Source: JAMXLO01 sp963791495 (lineage in GTDB: Bacteria > Pseudomonadota > Alphaproteobacteria > Acetobacterales > Acetobacteraceae). Taken from it: a DNA stretch of 64,000 bases. Of the stretch, positions 42,608 through 52,464 are shown one piece after another. Location of the stretch: assembly GCA_963791495.1 (NCBI GenBank), contig CAWBST010000021.1:310001-374000 (forward strand). The letters are read 5' to 3'. Under the pieces are notes generated by a model. It was not told where the DNA came from. It made no database searches and worked only from the letters and a program-made list of their open reading frames with translations. Position 1 is the first letter of the stretch, and each line of letters opens with the position of its first letter. The position numbers and the translations under genes were made by a program.

Positions 42608-45132
42608 GTGACCGAAGTCGCACCTTCCGCCGAGATGGTCTCCAACAGTCGGATCGCGCCGGGGCAGTTACTTGGCAAACTCGGTACGTCGCTTGACGGA
42701 CTGAGCGAGACGGAGGCGGCTGACCGGTTGACACGGATCGGTCCAAACCAGATCGCGCGCGAACGGCCACAGAGCATTCCGCGTGAACTGGCTGGCCGTG
42801 CCAAGAATCCGTTGAACGCGCTACTGCTTTCGCTCGCTCTGGTCTCTTGGCTGACCGGCGATGCGCGTGCGGCTGTCGTCATCACGTTGATGGTCGTGCT
42901 CAGTGTCGGGTTGGCCTTCGTGCAGGAACATCGTTCCAACCGTGCGGCGGCTGAACTGCGCGCGATGGTGAAGACGACGGCAACGGTGCGGCGCCGCCTG
43001 CAAGCTGAGGGCTCGCATGTGCAGGAAGTGCCGATCGACCAGCTGGCGCCGGGTGACATCGTGCAGCTCTCTGCCGGCGACTTGGTGCCAGCCGATCTCC
43101 GGCTCCTGGCAACGAAGGACTTGCACGTCAATCAGGCGGCGCTCACCGGCGAGGCGATGCCGGTGGACAAATACGAGCGCGAGCCCGACACGACGGTAAC
43201 CGACCCGTTCGACCTTCCCAACCCTTGCTTCATGGGTAGCGACGCCGCGACCGGCCTGGTCTTGCGGACTGGCGGGCAGACTGATTTCGGCCAACTCGCG
43301 GACAGCGTCGTCGGACAGCGGGTGCAGACTGATTTTGACAAAGGCATTGCCAGTTTCACCTGGCTTATGATCCGCTTCATCTGCGTGATGGTGCCGATGG
43401 TATTCCTGATTAACGGTCTGACAAAAGGCGACTGGTTGGAGGCGCTTCTGTTCGCCGTTGCCGTCGCCGTGGGACTGATGCCCGAAATGTTGCCGATGAT
43501 CGTGACGGTGAACCTGGCGAAGGGCGCGATCGCAATGGCGCGTAAGCGCGTCATCGTAAAGCGGTTGAATACGATTCAGAATTTCGGCGCGATGAACGTG
43601 CTGTGCACCGACAAAACGGGCACGCTGACGCAGGACCGCATCATTCTGCAGTATCACCTGGATTTCGATGGCGAGGAATCAGCGCGCGTCCTGGAATACG
43701 CTTTTCTCAACAGCCACTATCAGTCTGGGCTGAAGAACCGGTTGGACGAAGCTGTGTTGCCGCATGCACAGCGCCCTGAACACGCTGGCCTCGCTGCGCG
43801 ATTTGCCAAGGTGGACGAAATCCCATTCGACTTCCAGCGCCGGCGGATGTCGGTCGTGCTGGATCGTGGTGACGGCACGTCATCTACTGATCGCCACGGG
43901 GGCGGTCGAGGAGATCTTCGCCGTCTGCGGCCAATATGTGCTGGGCGATACCGGTGGCCCGCTCGATGCCACACATTTCGCGGATGCCAAACGAGAGATG
44001 CAGAAGCTCAATTCTGAGGGGTTTCGCGTCGTCGCTGTCGCATTCAAGGAGATTGCCGAACCGAGACGCGGCTATGACGTGCCGGACGAAGCCGGACAGA
44101 CGTTACTTGGCTACATCGCTTTCCTTGATCCGCCAAAGGAGACGGCGGCGGCCGCAATCGCCACACTGAACCGGTCCGGTGTCGCCGTGAAAATCCTGAC
44201 CGGCGACAACGAAGCGATCACCAGGACGATCTGTCGTCAGGTCGGCCTGCCGGTTGGCCGGGTGCTTCTAGGTAGCGAGATCGAGGCGATGTCCGACGAG
44301 ACGTTCGGCGTTGCAGTCCAAGAGGCCAGCGTCTTCGCCAAGGTCTCGCCGACGCAGAAGGCGCGGGTGATCGATGCACTGCACCAGCGCGGCCACGTGG
44401 TGGGCTTCCTTGGCGACGGCATCAACGACGGCCCGGCGCTGAAGGTCGCCGATGTCGGTCGATACAGCGATGGATATTGTCAAGGAGTCCGCCGACATCA
44501 TCCTGCTGGAGAAAAGCCTTGCTGTGTTAGGTGACGGTGTGTTGGAAGGCCGCAAGATCTTGGCCAACATCACCAAGTATATAAAGATGGGCGCAAGCTC
44601 GAATTTCGGTAACATGTTCAGCGTGCTTGGTGCCAGCATCTTCCTGCCTTTCCTTCCCATGCAGCCGATTCAGGTGCTGACCAACAACCTGCTCTACGAT
44701 TTCTCGCAGACTACGATTCCGACCGACAATGTCGATCCGGAATATCTCGCTGTGCCGCGTCGCTGGGATATCGGGAACTTGACGAAATTCGTCATTCTGA
44801 TTGGCCCAATAAGTTCGATCTTCGACTACGCCACCTATTTCATCATGCTCTTCGTGTTCAATTGCTGGAACGACGCCCCGCTGTTTCAAGTCGGCTGGTT
44901 CGTCGAGTCTCTGCTGACCCAGACGCTGATCATCCACATCATCCGCACAGCGCGCATACCGTTCCTCGAAAGCCGCGCCAGCACGGCACTGATCTCCACC
45001 ACCGTCGTGATCGTGGCGATCGCGGGCGCTATTCCTTATACGCCCTGGGCACGACGCTCGGCTTTGATGCTTGCCTACGCGACGCTCACTCACTTCGTGA
45101 AGATGTGGTTTGTTCGGCGATGGGGAATGTAG
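42608..45132 (+). pseudogene. mgtA: magnesium-translocating P-type ATPase (MgtA type), two frame breaks
   Basis: Three consecutive frames make one full-length transporter: residues up to RRRMSVVLDRGDG, then RHLLIATGAVEEIFAVCGQY, then SVDTAMDIVKESADIILLEK. Present are PADLRLLATKDLHVNQAALT, the phosphorylation site CTDKTGTLTQD, KILTGDNEAITR, the hinge GFLGDGINDGPAL, and about ten membrane helices. The first break (about 43877) is one extra base; the second (about 44455) also loses a few residues after ADVG. The start is a GTG at 42608. Imports Mg2+ under limitation if functional. As read, it is broken. Confidence 0.85.
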
Positions 45133-45330
45133 GGTCTGGCGCCTGCGACCGCAGACGCGGGCCAACACGAACAAAAGTGAGCGCGACCGCTTCTGCTAGC
45201 AGTGCGCTATTGACCCGCCGCTGTCCTATTACCGCGAAGACCTTGACGGCCCATGCCCTGCTCGCCACGGTGGACGCAAGCAGCGACCAGTTGCGAGCCA
45301 GGGACAGCGACCGCGCCACGGGGACCTCAC

Positions 45331-46905
45331 ATGCTGCGACGCGCCATCCTCGCGATAATCAGCGCTCTGGCGGTCCTCACCGCCGCCGCGACGCCGGCTT
45401 CAGCCGAAACCTTCAAGTGTCCGCACGTCGGGGGAAATTTCACCTTCGGCCAGGAGGCCAATATCAACGGGCTGGACCAGATGACGTCCGGCACGATCTC
45501 GACGCGCAACATCGCCATGAACATGTTCGAGTCGTTGATGACGCGCGACGAGAATTTCAACCCTATCCTGGAACTCGCCAATTCGATCGCGGAAACGCCG
45601 GATCATCTGACCTACACGTTCAAGCTGCGCCAGGGCATCCGCTTCCATAACGGCAAGGAGATGACGTCGGCCGACGTGGTCGCCTCGTTCGACCGCTACG
45701 CCAAGGTCGGCCTCTATCGCAGCACACTCGGCAACGTCGATCGCTGGGACGCCCCGGACAAGGACACCTTCGTGATCCACCTGAAGAAGGTGCAGCCGAC
45801 GTTCCTGGAGATCCTCAGCGCGGTCAGCGCGCCGATCGTTATCGTTCCGGCCGAGGACAAGGAGGATCCGCCGATGCAGCTGAAGACGATCGGCACCGGC
45901 CCGTGGCAGCTGGTCGAGTCGGTGCCCGGCGGGTACGTCAAGATGAAGCGGTATGAGGGCTACAAGCCGAACACCAACTTCGCACAGAAGACCGGCTTCG
46001 GTGGCTATAGGCAGGCGTGCTTCGATACGGTGACCTTCCGCATCGTGACCGAACCGCAGGCGCGTGTCGCCGGATTGAAGACCGGCGAGCTGCAGGGTGT
46101 CGAGGACCTGCCCACCAAGTCGCTGGCCGACCTGAAAGCTGACAAGAGCATCACCATCATCCCGCTGCAGAACTGGTGGATCCAGATCGCACAGCCGAAT
46201 GTATCGGTGCCGCCGACCGACAACCTGATGTTCCGCAAGGCGGTGCAGGCGGTGCTGGACATGGACGAGGTCATGGACGCCGCCTCGGACGGCAACTACC
46301 GGCTCAATGTCGGGTTCCAGTATCCCGACCAGGCCTTCTACTCGGATGCGGGCAAGGAGACATACAACATCAAGGATCCCGAGCTGGCAAAGAAGTACCT
46401 CGCGCAATCGGGCTACAAGGGTGAGCCGGTCATCCTGCTCACCGACAAGGACTATCCGGCGATGTACAACTCGTCGTTGGTGATGCAGCAGGAGATGCAG
46501 GCGATCGGCATCAATGCCCAGCTCAAGGTGGTGGACTGGCCGACCTCGGCGAACATGGCTCTGAAGCCCGATACCGGCTGGAACCTGTTCTATACCGGGT
46601 GGGGAACGCAGCCGGCTCTCGGCGCACTCGCCACCATGCAGTTCTTTGTGCAACCCGGTGCGGTCTATATGCCGAAGGGCGGTCAGGACGATCCGCAACT
46701 GCTGGCGCTGTGGAACGACATGAACAGCCTGCCTACGCTCGAGGGGCGCAAGGAGGCGTTCGCCAAGATGCAAAACTATGCGCTGGAGCAGGTCTACACT
46801 CTGTCGCTTGGCTCGCTGACCAAGGTGCAGGCTGTGCAGGCCGACGTGAAGGGCTACGTGCCCTTCCGCATCCCGCGGATGTCCAACGTCTGGTTCGAAA
46901 AGTAA
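45331..46905 (+). CDS. dppA: peptide/amide ABC transporter substrate-binding protein
   Basis: Intact 524-residue family 5 extracellular solute-binding protein. Signal peptide MLRRAILAIISALAVLTAAA ending ASA. Typical family-5 blocks are LAESLMT-like MFESLMTRDENFNPILELAN, YTFKLRQGIRFHNGKEMTSA and FRKAVQAVLDMDEVMDAASD. Binds a peptide or other small ligand in the periplasm for the Dpp-type permease. A permease gene (dppB, broken) follows 9 bases later. GGGGACC precedes the ATG. The symbol denotes family, not proven substrate; the amidase-like gene nearby suggests amides or short peptides. Confidence 0.88.
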   Translation: MLRRAILAIISALAVLTAAATPASAETFKCPHVGGNFTFGQEANINGLDQMTSGTISTRNIAMNMFESLMTRDENFNPILELANSIAETPDHLTYTFKLRQGIRFHNGKEMTSADVVASFDRYAKVGLYRSTLGNVDRWDAPDKDTFVIHLKKVQPTFLEILSAVSAPIVIVPAEDKEDPPMQLKTIGTGPWQLVESVPGGYVKMKRYEGYKPNTNFAQKTGFGGYRQACFDTVTFRIVTEPQARVAGLKTGELQGVEDLPTKSLADLKADKSITIIPLQNWWIQIAQPNVSVPPTDNLMFRKAVQAVLDMDEVMDAASDGNYRLNVGFQYPDQAFYSDAGKETYNIKDPELAKKYLAQSGYKGEPVILLTDKDYPAMYNSSLVMQQEMQAIGINAQLKVVDWPTSANMALKPDTGWNLFYTGWGTQPALGALATMQFFVQPGAVYMPKGGQDDPQLLALWNDMNSLPTLEGRKEAFAKMQNYALEQVYTLSLGSLTKVQAVQADVKGYVPFRIPRMSNVWFEK

Positions 46906-46914
46906 GCCGAGGGG

Positions 46915-47236
46915 GTGGCCGGGATCTTACGACGATTGGGCAGTGCACTGCCAATTCCTGCTGATCGTCTCACTGATCACCTTTGCCATGATCCATCTGA
47001 TGCCAGGCGATCCCGCGGTGGTCATCGCCGTGCTGTCCGCTACACCTGCTCAGATCGCCAATATCCGCCACAACCTCGGTCTAAATCAGCCGCTGCTGAC
47101 GCAGCTTGGGCGCTGGTACGTGGGACTCCTGCTAATCACACTGCTGATCGGCAGCGGCATCATAGCGGCGCTGCGTCAGAACACCTGGATCGATTAGGCG
47201 GCGATAGTGTTCGCGATGATCGGCATCTCGCTGAGC
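46915..47236 (+). pseudogene. dppB: dipeptide ABC permease DppB, frameshifted and deleted
   Basis: From the GTG at 46915: AGILRRLGSALPI, one extra C, then LLIVSLITFAMIHLMPGDPA and ATPAQIANIRHNLGLNQPLL. It then jumps from GRWYVGLL to LITLLIGSGIIAALRQNTWI, missing the first permease loop and helix, and meets a TAG where Gln is expected. Sequence resembling the permease (VFAMIGISLS) continues only to about 47236. The rest, and dppC, are absent. Confidence 0.8.
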
Positions 47237-47338
47237 CGGTATAGAAGCCACGCTCCCTCCGCTTGCAGGCTGGAACACCTCGCCCACGAAGTGGTAAAGG
47301 TCGGCGCGCAGCGCCGGGTGAGGGTACCGCCTGGCGTC

Positions 47339-48457
47339 TCAGAACAACGACATTTGCTCTTCGGTGACCTTCTGCGTTCCATCCTCCGGCACGGCGAACG
47401 TCCCGCAATCCAGCCCTTCGCGTGCCTCGTCCAGTCCCCATTGCCGCGTTGCACGCGCAAACCGCCGCAGCAACAGGTCGGCATACACACCCTGTCCCGC
47501 GAACCGATGATGGAACCGCGCATCGCTCAGCGAGCCGGAACGCGTCTCGCGAATCAGGTTCAGCACGTGCTTCGCCCGATCGGGGAAATGCTCCGCGAGC
47601 CAGTCCTCGAACATCTGCCGCAGTTCATGCGGGAGGCGCAGCAGCACATAACCAGCGTAGCGCGCGCCGGCACGGGCGGCCGCCTCGACGATCTTCTCCA
47701 TCTCCGCGTCGTTCAGCCCGGGGATCATCGGCGCAACCATCACGCCCGTCGGCACGCCGGCACGCGTCAGCTCGGCGATCGCATGCAGCCGCCGCTCCGG
47801 CGTCCCCGCCCGAGGCTCCATCCGCCGCGCGAGCGATGCATCCAGCGTAGTGACGGAAACATAGACGCGGGCCAACCTCCGCCGCGCCATCGAGGTCAGG
47901 ATGTCGAGATCGCGCAGAACGCCGGCGGACTTGGTGACGATCCCGACCGGGTGATTGAACCTGTCCAGCACCTGCAACACCGATCGGGTCAGTTTCAGCG
48001 TGCGCTCCACCGGCTGATAAGGATCGGTGTTGGATCCCAGCGCCAGCGTGCGCGCGTTGTAGCCCGGCTTGCGCAGCTCCTTCTCCAGCAGCTCCGCTAC
48101 GTCCGGCTTGAAAATTAGCTTGGTTTCGAAATCCAATCCGGGCGAGTAGCCGAGATACGCGTGCGTCGGCCGTGCATAGCAATAGATGCAGCCGTGCTCG
48201 CAGCCGCGATACGGATTTACCGCCCGGTCGAAGCCAATATCGGGCGAGCTGTTCCAGGCTATCGCCGACTTCGTCGCGTCGCGGGTCAGCGTGGTCGCAA
48301 GCTTAGGCAGCTCGCCGAATTCAGCACTCAGCGTGTCCCAGCCGTCGTCGAACGGGGCGATCACTTGGCTGTCGAAGCGCACCGGCGGATTGGTCACGGC
48401 GCCGCGGCCCTTGCGCGCGAGGGAGGGCATGTTGCCCGCAGAGGCATGATCGCGCAT
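47339..48457 (-). CDS. PA0069-family radical SAM protein
   Basis: 372 residues. The radical-SAM cluster motif CEHGCIYCYA supplies Cys86, Cys90 and Cys93 for the 4Fe-4S cluster. The family block NPYRGCEHGC and the C-terminal QKVTEEQMSLF are diagnostic. Related to spore photoproduct lyase-like proteins, but the reaction of this family is unknown. The start MRDHASAG at 48457 has GGGGA upstream; 48472 is also possible. Its upstream region has been invaded by ISNCY element 3 at 48531. Confidence 0.87.
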   Translation of the reverse strand: MRDHASAGNMPSLARKGRGAVTNPPVRFDSQVIAPFDDGWDTLSAEFGELPKLATTLTRDATKSAIAWNSSPDIGFDRAVNPYRGCEHGCIYCYARPTHAYLGYSPGLDFETKLIFKPDVAELLEKELRKPGYNARTLALGSNTDPYQPVERTLKLTRSVLQVLDRFNHPVGIVTKSAGVLRDLDILTSMARRRLARVYVSVTTLDASLARRMEPRAGTPERRLHAIAELTRAGVPTGVMVAPMIPGLNDAEMEKIVEAAARAGARYAGYVLLRLPHELRQMFEDWLAEHFPDRAKHVLNLIRETRSGSLSDARFHHRFAGQGVYADLLLRRFARATRQWGLDEAREGLDCGTFAVPEDGTQKVTEEQMSLF

Positions 48458-48530
48458 GGTGTTGTTCCCCATCCGTTCGGGCCAAAGACTGGCAAAGCGG
48501 GCCCTGCCGGTCAAGAACAATATAGGAACA

Positions 48531-49931
48531 GTGTTGGTAGCGCGTTTGTTGTCCGCCTTACGTAGCGCATGAGTTGTCCGTCTTGTTCGTCACCTGTTCT
48601 TGAGGTGGCGGATGCGTCGGACGACGGCGTTATGGGAGGTGTTTGTGACGCGGTTCGAGGATGCGTTGGATCGGCACAAGAAGAGGCATCTGACGGCGGA
48701 AGAGGCGGGCGAACTGTTGGGCATCTCAGCCCGGCATTTTCGCCGGATGCGCAGTCGCTACGAGGTGGACGGTGTGGACGGCCTGCGGGATCGCCGGCTT
48801 GGCCGGGTGAGCGGACGGCGGGCGCCGGAGAGCGAACTGGAGCGCATGCGTCGGCTTTACCGAGAGGAGTATGCCGACTTCACCGCAAAGCACTTCCATG
48901 AGGAGCTGCGCAAGCGGCACAACTACACGCTGGGCTACACGGTGACGCGTCTGGCGCTACAGTCGGCGGGGTTGGTCGCCAAGGCCAAACGGCGCGGTCA
49001 GCATCGCAAGAAGCGTCCGCGCCGGCCGTTGCCGGGGATGCTGCTGTTCCAGGACGGCTCGACGCATCGCTGGATCGGCGCGCTCGATCACGACCTCGAC
49101 CTCGTGGTGACGCTGGATGACGCGACCGGGGTGATCTACTCGGCAGTGCTGGTCGCGCAGGAAGGCACGATGTCGAGCTTTCTCGGTCTATGCGAGACGA
49201 TCGGCGCGCACGGCCTGTTCGGTGCGTTGTATACCGACCGCGGCTCGCACTACTTCCTGACGCCAAAGGCCGGGGGCAAGGTTGCCAAGACGCAGCCGAC
49301 GCAGGTCGGTCGGGCGCTGGCACGGCTCGGCATCCGTCACATCCCGTCGTATTCGCCGGAAGGGCGCGGACGGATGGAGCGGGTGTTCGGCACGCTGCAG
49401 CAGCGTTTGCCGCCGGAGCTGCGCCGGGTTGGGATGAGCACGATGGCGGCGGCGAATGGGTATCTGCGAGAGGTGTTCGTGCCGGACTACAACGCCCGCT
49501 TCGGCAAACCGGCGGCGGAGCCGGGAACGGCGTTCGTCGCCTATGCCGGCCCGCCGCTGGCCGATGTGCTGTGTGTGCAGGCGGAGCGCCAGGTCGCTCG
49601 CTACAACTGTGTGCATTGGGGCAAGCGCGCGCTGCAGATCCCGCCGCAGCGGCATCGCCATCACTACGTCAAGGCGACGGTGCGAGTGCACGAATATCCA
49701 GACGGCAGACTGGCGATCTTCGATGGGCCGCGCTGCCTGGCCCGCTACGATCCGGCCGGCACGCTGCTGGCCGAGCAGGCTGCTCAGAGGGCCGCTTGAA
49801 CCGCTCGGCAGGCCCGCCGGTGGATTTGTGGACAACGCCAGTGCGTTGCCCACAACCCCACCGGCGCCACTTCGGCAGAAGCGGACAGATGATCCGCTAC
49901 ATAAGCCGGACATCTTTACGCGTCATCGACA
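48531..49931 (+). mobile_element. ISNCY/IS1202-type element 3, intact
   Basis: About 1.4 kb with imperfect terminal repeats: left TGTTGGTAGCGCGT, right complement TGTCGATGACGCGT, both followed by TGTCCG-CTTA-GTAGCG. CAATATAGGAACA occurs at 48518-48530 and again at 49932-49944, a 13-bp target duplication. The right copy supplies AGGAAC, the ribosome-binding site, and the first base of the next gene's ATG, so that gene survived the insertion. Confidence 0.87.
48612..49799 (+). CDS. ISNCY/IS1202-type transposase
   Basis: About 395 residues, uninterrupted. Helix-turn-helix LTAEEAGELLGISARHFRRM, then the DDE core: LVVTLDDATGVIYSAVL, GALYTDRGSHYFLTPKAGGK and GRMERVFGTLQQRLP with the Glu. The C-terminal KATVRVHEYPDGRLAIFDGP ends normally. 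It is the best reference in this window for judging the two damaged relatives. The exact start among several ATGs is uncertain. Confidence 0.9.
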   Translation: MRRTTALWEVFVTRFEDALDRHKKRHLTAEEAGELLGISARHFRRMRSRYEVDGVDGLRDRRLGRVSGRRAPESELERMRRLYREEYADFTAKHFHEELRKRHNYTLGYTVTRLALQSAGLVAKAKRRGQHRKKRPRRPLPGMLLFQDGSTHRWIGALDHDLDLVVTLDDATGVIYSAVLVAQEGTMSSFLGLCETIGAHGLFGALYTDRGSHYFLTPKAGGKVAKTQPTQVGRALARLGIRHIPSYSPEGRGRMERVFGTLQQRLPPELRRVGMSTMAAANGYLREVFVPDYNARFGKPAAEPGTAFVAYAGPPLADVLCVQAERQVARYNCVHWGKRALQIPPQRHRHHYVKATVRVHEYPDGRLAIFDGPRCLARYDPAGTLLAEQAAQRAA

Positions 49932-49943
49932 CAATATAGGAAC

Positions 49944-50585
49944 ATGCTCTCGGTCGTGATCCCTACGCTGAATGCCGTGGCCACGCTGGCGACGACCCTT
50001 GCCTCGGTAGCGGCGGCAGACGAGGTAGTGGTCGCGGACGGGGGCAGCAGCGACGGTACCCAGACGCTGGCAACCACGAGGGGCGCGCGCTTGCTTCAGG
50101 CCCCGCGAGGACGGGGGGCGCAGTTGGCGGCCGGCGTGGCGGCGGCGAGCGGCGAGTGGCTGCTGCTGCTGCACGCCGATACGCGGCTGGCCCCGGGATG
50201 GCGGAAGGCAGCCGTGCCACCCGATCGCGCCGGCTATTTCCGCTTCGCACTGGACAGCGACGATCCGCGCGCGCGAAGGCTGGAGCGCCTCGTGGCGTGG
50301 CGCTGCCGCGTGCTGGCGCTGCCGTATGGCGACCAGGGACTGCTGATCCACCGCGACCTGCTGCACGCGGTCGGTGGCGTCCGGCCACTGCCATTGATGG
50401 AGGATGTCGAACTGGTCCGCCGTCTCGGCCGCAAACGCCTGGTGGCACTAGACACCACGGCGGTCACCTCGGCGGACAAATGGCACCGCCAGGGCTGGTA
50501 CCGCCGTTCGCTCCGCAATCTTGCCTGTCTGGCGCTCTACTTCGCCGGAACCCCGCCGCGGCTGATCGCGAGGCTCTACGGATGA
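49944..50585 (+). CDS. family 2 glycosyltransferase (TIGR04283 type)
   Basis: 213 residues, MLSVVIPTLNAVATLATTLA, with the nucleotide-binding DEVVVADGGSSDGTQ and the metal-site LLLLHADTRL. A later block LPYGDQGLLIHRDLLHAVGG is typical of TIGR04283 glycosyltransferases. The stop overlaps the next gene's ATG (ATGA), so the pair is co-translated. The ribosome-binding site AGGAAC is inside the ISNCY target duplication. Any promoter further upstream has been displaced by the element. Confidence 0.9.
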   Translation: MLSVVIPTLNAVATLATTLASVAAADEVVVADGGSSDGTQTLATTRGARLLQAPRGRGAQLAAGVAAASGEWLLLLHADTRLAPGWRKAAVPPDRAGYFRFALDSDDPRARRLERLVAWRCRVLALPYGDQGLLIHRDLLHAVGGVRPLPLMEDVELVRRLGRKRLVALDTTAVTSADKWHRQGWYRRSLRNLACLALYFAGTPPRLIARLYG

Positions 50586-51172
50586 GGGACGCGGTGGTGG
50601 TGTTCGCCCGAGCGCCGCGTCTGGGCGGGGTGAAGCGGCGGCTGGCAGACGGCATCGGCGATCGCGCCGCCCTGCGGTTTCATGTCGCCACGCTGACCCG
50701 GCTGGTCCGCGCCCTCGCCGCTGACCGGCGCTTCCGCACCGTGTTGGCGGTCACGCCTGACCACGCGCGCTTTCGTCTGCCGGTTCATGTGGAGCGGCTC
50801 CCGCAGGGCCATGGCGACCTCGGCATGCGCATGCAGCGCGCCTTCCAGCGCTTCCCAAACGGCCGGGTAGCGATCATCGGCTGCGATATCCCAGACGCCG
50901 GGCCGCAAGATGCGCTCGCGGCATTCCATGCACTTGGCTGCGCACAGGCCGCTTTCGGTCCGGCCGCCGATGGCGGCTATTGGCTGGTGGCGATGTCGCC
51001 GCCTCGCCCCGCCCATCCGTTCGCGTCGGTGCGCTGGTCCACCGAGCACGCGCTGGCCGACACGTTGGCGAACTTCGCCGGCCGGCGGATCGCTCTCCTG
51101 CGCACGCTGCACGACGTGGACACCGCTGCGGATTGGCGCAGGTCGCATCGCGCGAAACGGCGCTGGCGATAA
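50582..51172 (+). CDS. TIGR04282-family (DUF2064) glycosyltransferase-like protein
   Basis: 196 residues from MRDAVVVFARAPRLGGVKRR. GRVAIIGCDIPDAGPQDALA holds the DxD-like acidic site and AAFGPAADGGYWLVAMSPPR is the family signature. Typically paired with the TIGR04283 enzyme, as here with a 4-base overlap. The pair is associated with small glycolipid or sugar-nucleotide work, but the product is unknown. Confidence 0.88.
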   Translation: MRDAVVVFARAPRLGGVKRRLADGIGDRAALRFHVATLTRLVRALAADRRFRTVLAVTPDHARFRLPVHVERLPQGHGDLGMRMQRAFQRFPNGRVAIIGCDIPDAGPQDALAAFHALGCAQAAFGPAADGGYWLVAMSPPRPAHPFASVRWSTEHALADTLANFAGRRIALLRTLHDVDTAADWRRSHRAKRRWR

Positions 51173-51221
51173 CCGCGCGGCGTGGCAGGATCGCCTCGCC
51201 CAGCAGAAGGGAGACCCTGTC

Positions 51222-51908
51222 ATGCCAACACTACGGATTGGAATGCTGCTGTTCCCGCGGATGACCCAGCTCGACCTGACCGGGCCGTTCGAGGTGTTCA
51301 CTCGGCTACCCGACGCCCAGGTGCTGCTGCTGTCGAAGACTCTGGAACCGGTCGAAGCGGACTCCGGGCTACGCCTGCTGCCGTACGTCACGCTGCGCGA
51401 CTGCCCGCAGCTCGACGTCATCTGCGTGCCCGGCGGTCCGGGCGTCAACGCGCTGATGGAGGACGCCGAGGTCCTGGACTGGCTGCGCCGGCAGTCGGAG
51501 CAGGCGCACTACGTCAGCTCGGTCTGCACGGGCTCTCTGGTGCTCGGCGCCGCTGGCCTGCTGCGCGGGAAGCACGCCACGTCGCATTGGAATTCGCACG
51601 ACATGCTCCCCGCATTCGGTGCGATACCGACCGAGGGCCGCGTGGTGCGCGACGGCAACCTGTTTACCGCAAGCGGCGTCACCGCCGGCATCGATTTCGC
51701 TCTGACCATGGTCGCCGAACTGGCCGGCGCTCAGGTCGCGCGGGCAATCCAGCTGCAGATCGAATATGCGCCCGTCCCACCATTCGATGCGGGAACACCG
51801 GAGGCGGCGCCCTCCGATATCGTGCGTGCGGCGCGCGCCCGAGGAGCGGCCATGCGCAAGGAGCGGGAAGCGATCGTCGCCCGGGTGACTACTCCGCCGC
51901 CGTCCTGA
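51222..51908 (+). CDS. inhA: isonitrile hydratase-like DJ-1/PfpI protein
   Basis: 228 residues. Aligns along its whole length with cyclohexyl-isocyanide hydratase InhA of Pseudomonas: QLDLTGPFEVF contains Asp18 and YVSSVCTGSLVLGAAGLL contains nucleophile Cys102, matching Asp17/Cys101 of the characterised enzyme. GVTAGIDFALTMVAELAGAQ and LQIEYAPVPPFDAGTPEAAP also match. Converts isonitriles to N-substituted formamides. A dimethylformamidase-like gene lies 11 kb away, an intriguing but unproven link. Its 3' end overlaps convergent moaB by 20 bases. Confidence 0.85.
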   Translation: MPTLRIGMLLFPRMTQLDLTGPFEVFTRLPDAQVLLLSKTLEPVEADSGLRLLPYVTLRDCPQLDVICVPGGPGVNALMEDAEVLDWLRRQSEQAHYVSSVCTGSLVLGAAGLLRGKHATSHWNSHDMLPAFGAIPTEGRVVRDGNLFTASGVTAGIDFALTMVAELAGAQVARAIQLQIEYAPVPPFDAGTPEAAPSDIVRAARARGAAMRKEREAIVARVTTPPPS

Positions 51909-52437
51909 GGTGCTCCTGCAGCCGCGGCATCAGCTCGACCAGGTTGCAGGGCCGGTGCCGGTTGTCGAGCTGGGCCGCCAGTATGTCGTCCCACGCGTCC
52001 TTCACCGCGCCGGTGCTGCCGGGCAGCGCGAACAGGTACGTCCCGCCGGCAACGCCGCCCAGCGCGCGTGACTGCATCGTCGACGTGCCGATCTTCTGGT
52101 AGCTCAGCATGCGGAACAGCTCGCCAAAACCCTCGATGCGCTTCTCCAGCACGCGCTCGAAAGCCTCCGGCGTCACGTCGCGGCCAGTGATGCCCGTCCC
52201 GCCGGTGGTGATCACCACATCGACCTCAGCGTCGGCGATCCAGGCACGCAAGTGGCGCTCGATCGCGCCGGCGTCATCCTTTTCGATCGCACGTACCGCT
52301 ACCCGATGCCCGGCCGCGGCGATGCGCTCGGTCAGAGCGTCGCCCGAGGTGTCGTTGGCCAGCGTGCGCGTATCGGACACGGTGAGGATGGCAATGTTGA
52401 CCGGAATGAACCGGCGGGTCTCGTCGATGCGTGCCAT
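51889..52437 (-). CDS. moaB: molybdenum cofactor biosynthesis protein B
   Basis: 182 residues. MoCF-binding fold: VNIAILTVSDTRTLANDTSG, VDVVITTGGTGITGRDVTPE, GFGELFRMLSYQKIGTSTMQ and LFALPGSTGAVKDAWDDIL. Acts in molybdopterin adenylation. AGGAGGG lies before the ATG. Third gene of an aminotransferase/uracil-DNA-glycosylase/moaB run on the minus strand with 9- and 27-base gaps. Intact. Confidence 0.94.
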   Translation of the reverse strand: MARIDETRRFIPVNIAILTVSDTRTLANDTSGDALTERIAAAGHRVAVRAIEKDDAGAIERHLRAWIADAEVDVVITTGGTGITGRDVTPEAFERVLEKRIEGFGELFRMLSYQKIGTSTMQSRALGGVAGGTYLFALPGSTGAVKDAWDDILAAQLDNRHRPCNLVELMPRLQEHLRTAAE

Positions 52438-52464
52438 GGTGCGGCCCTCCTGACGCTGCTCAAT

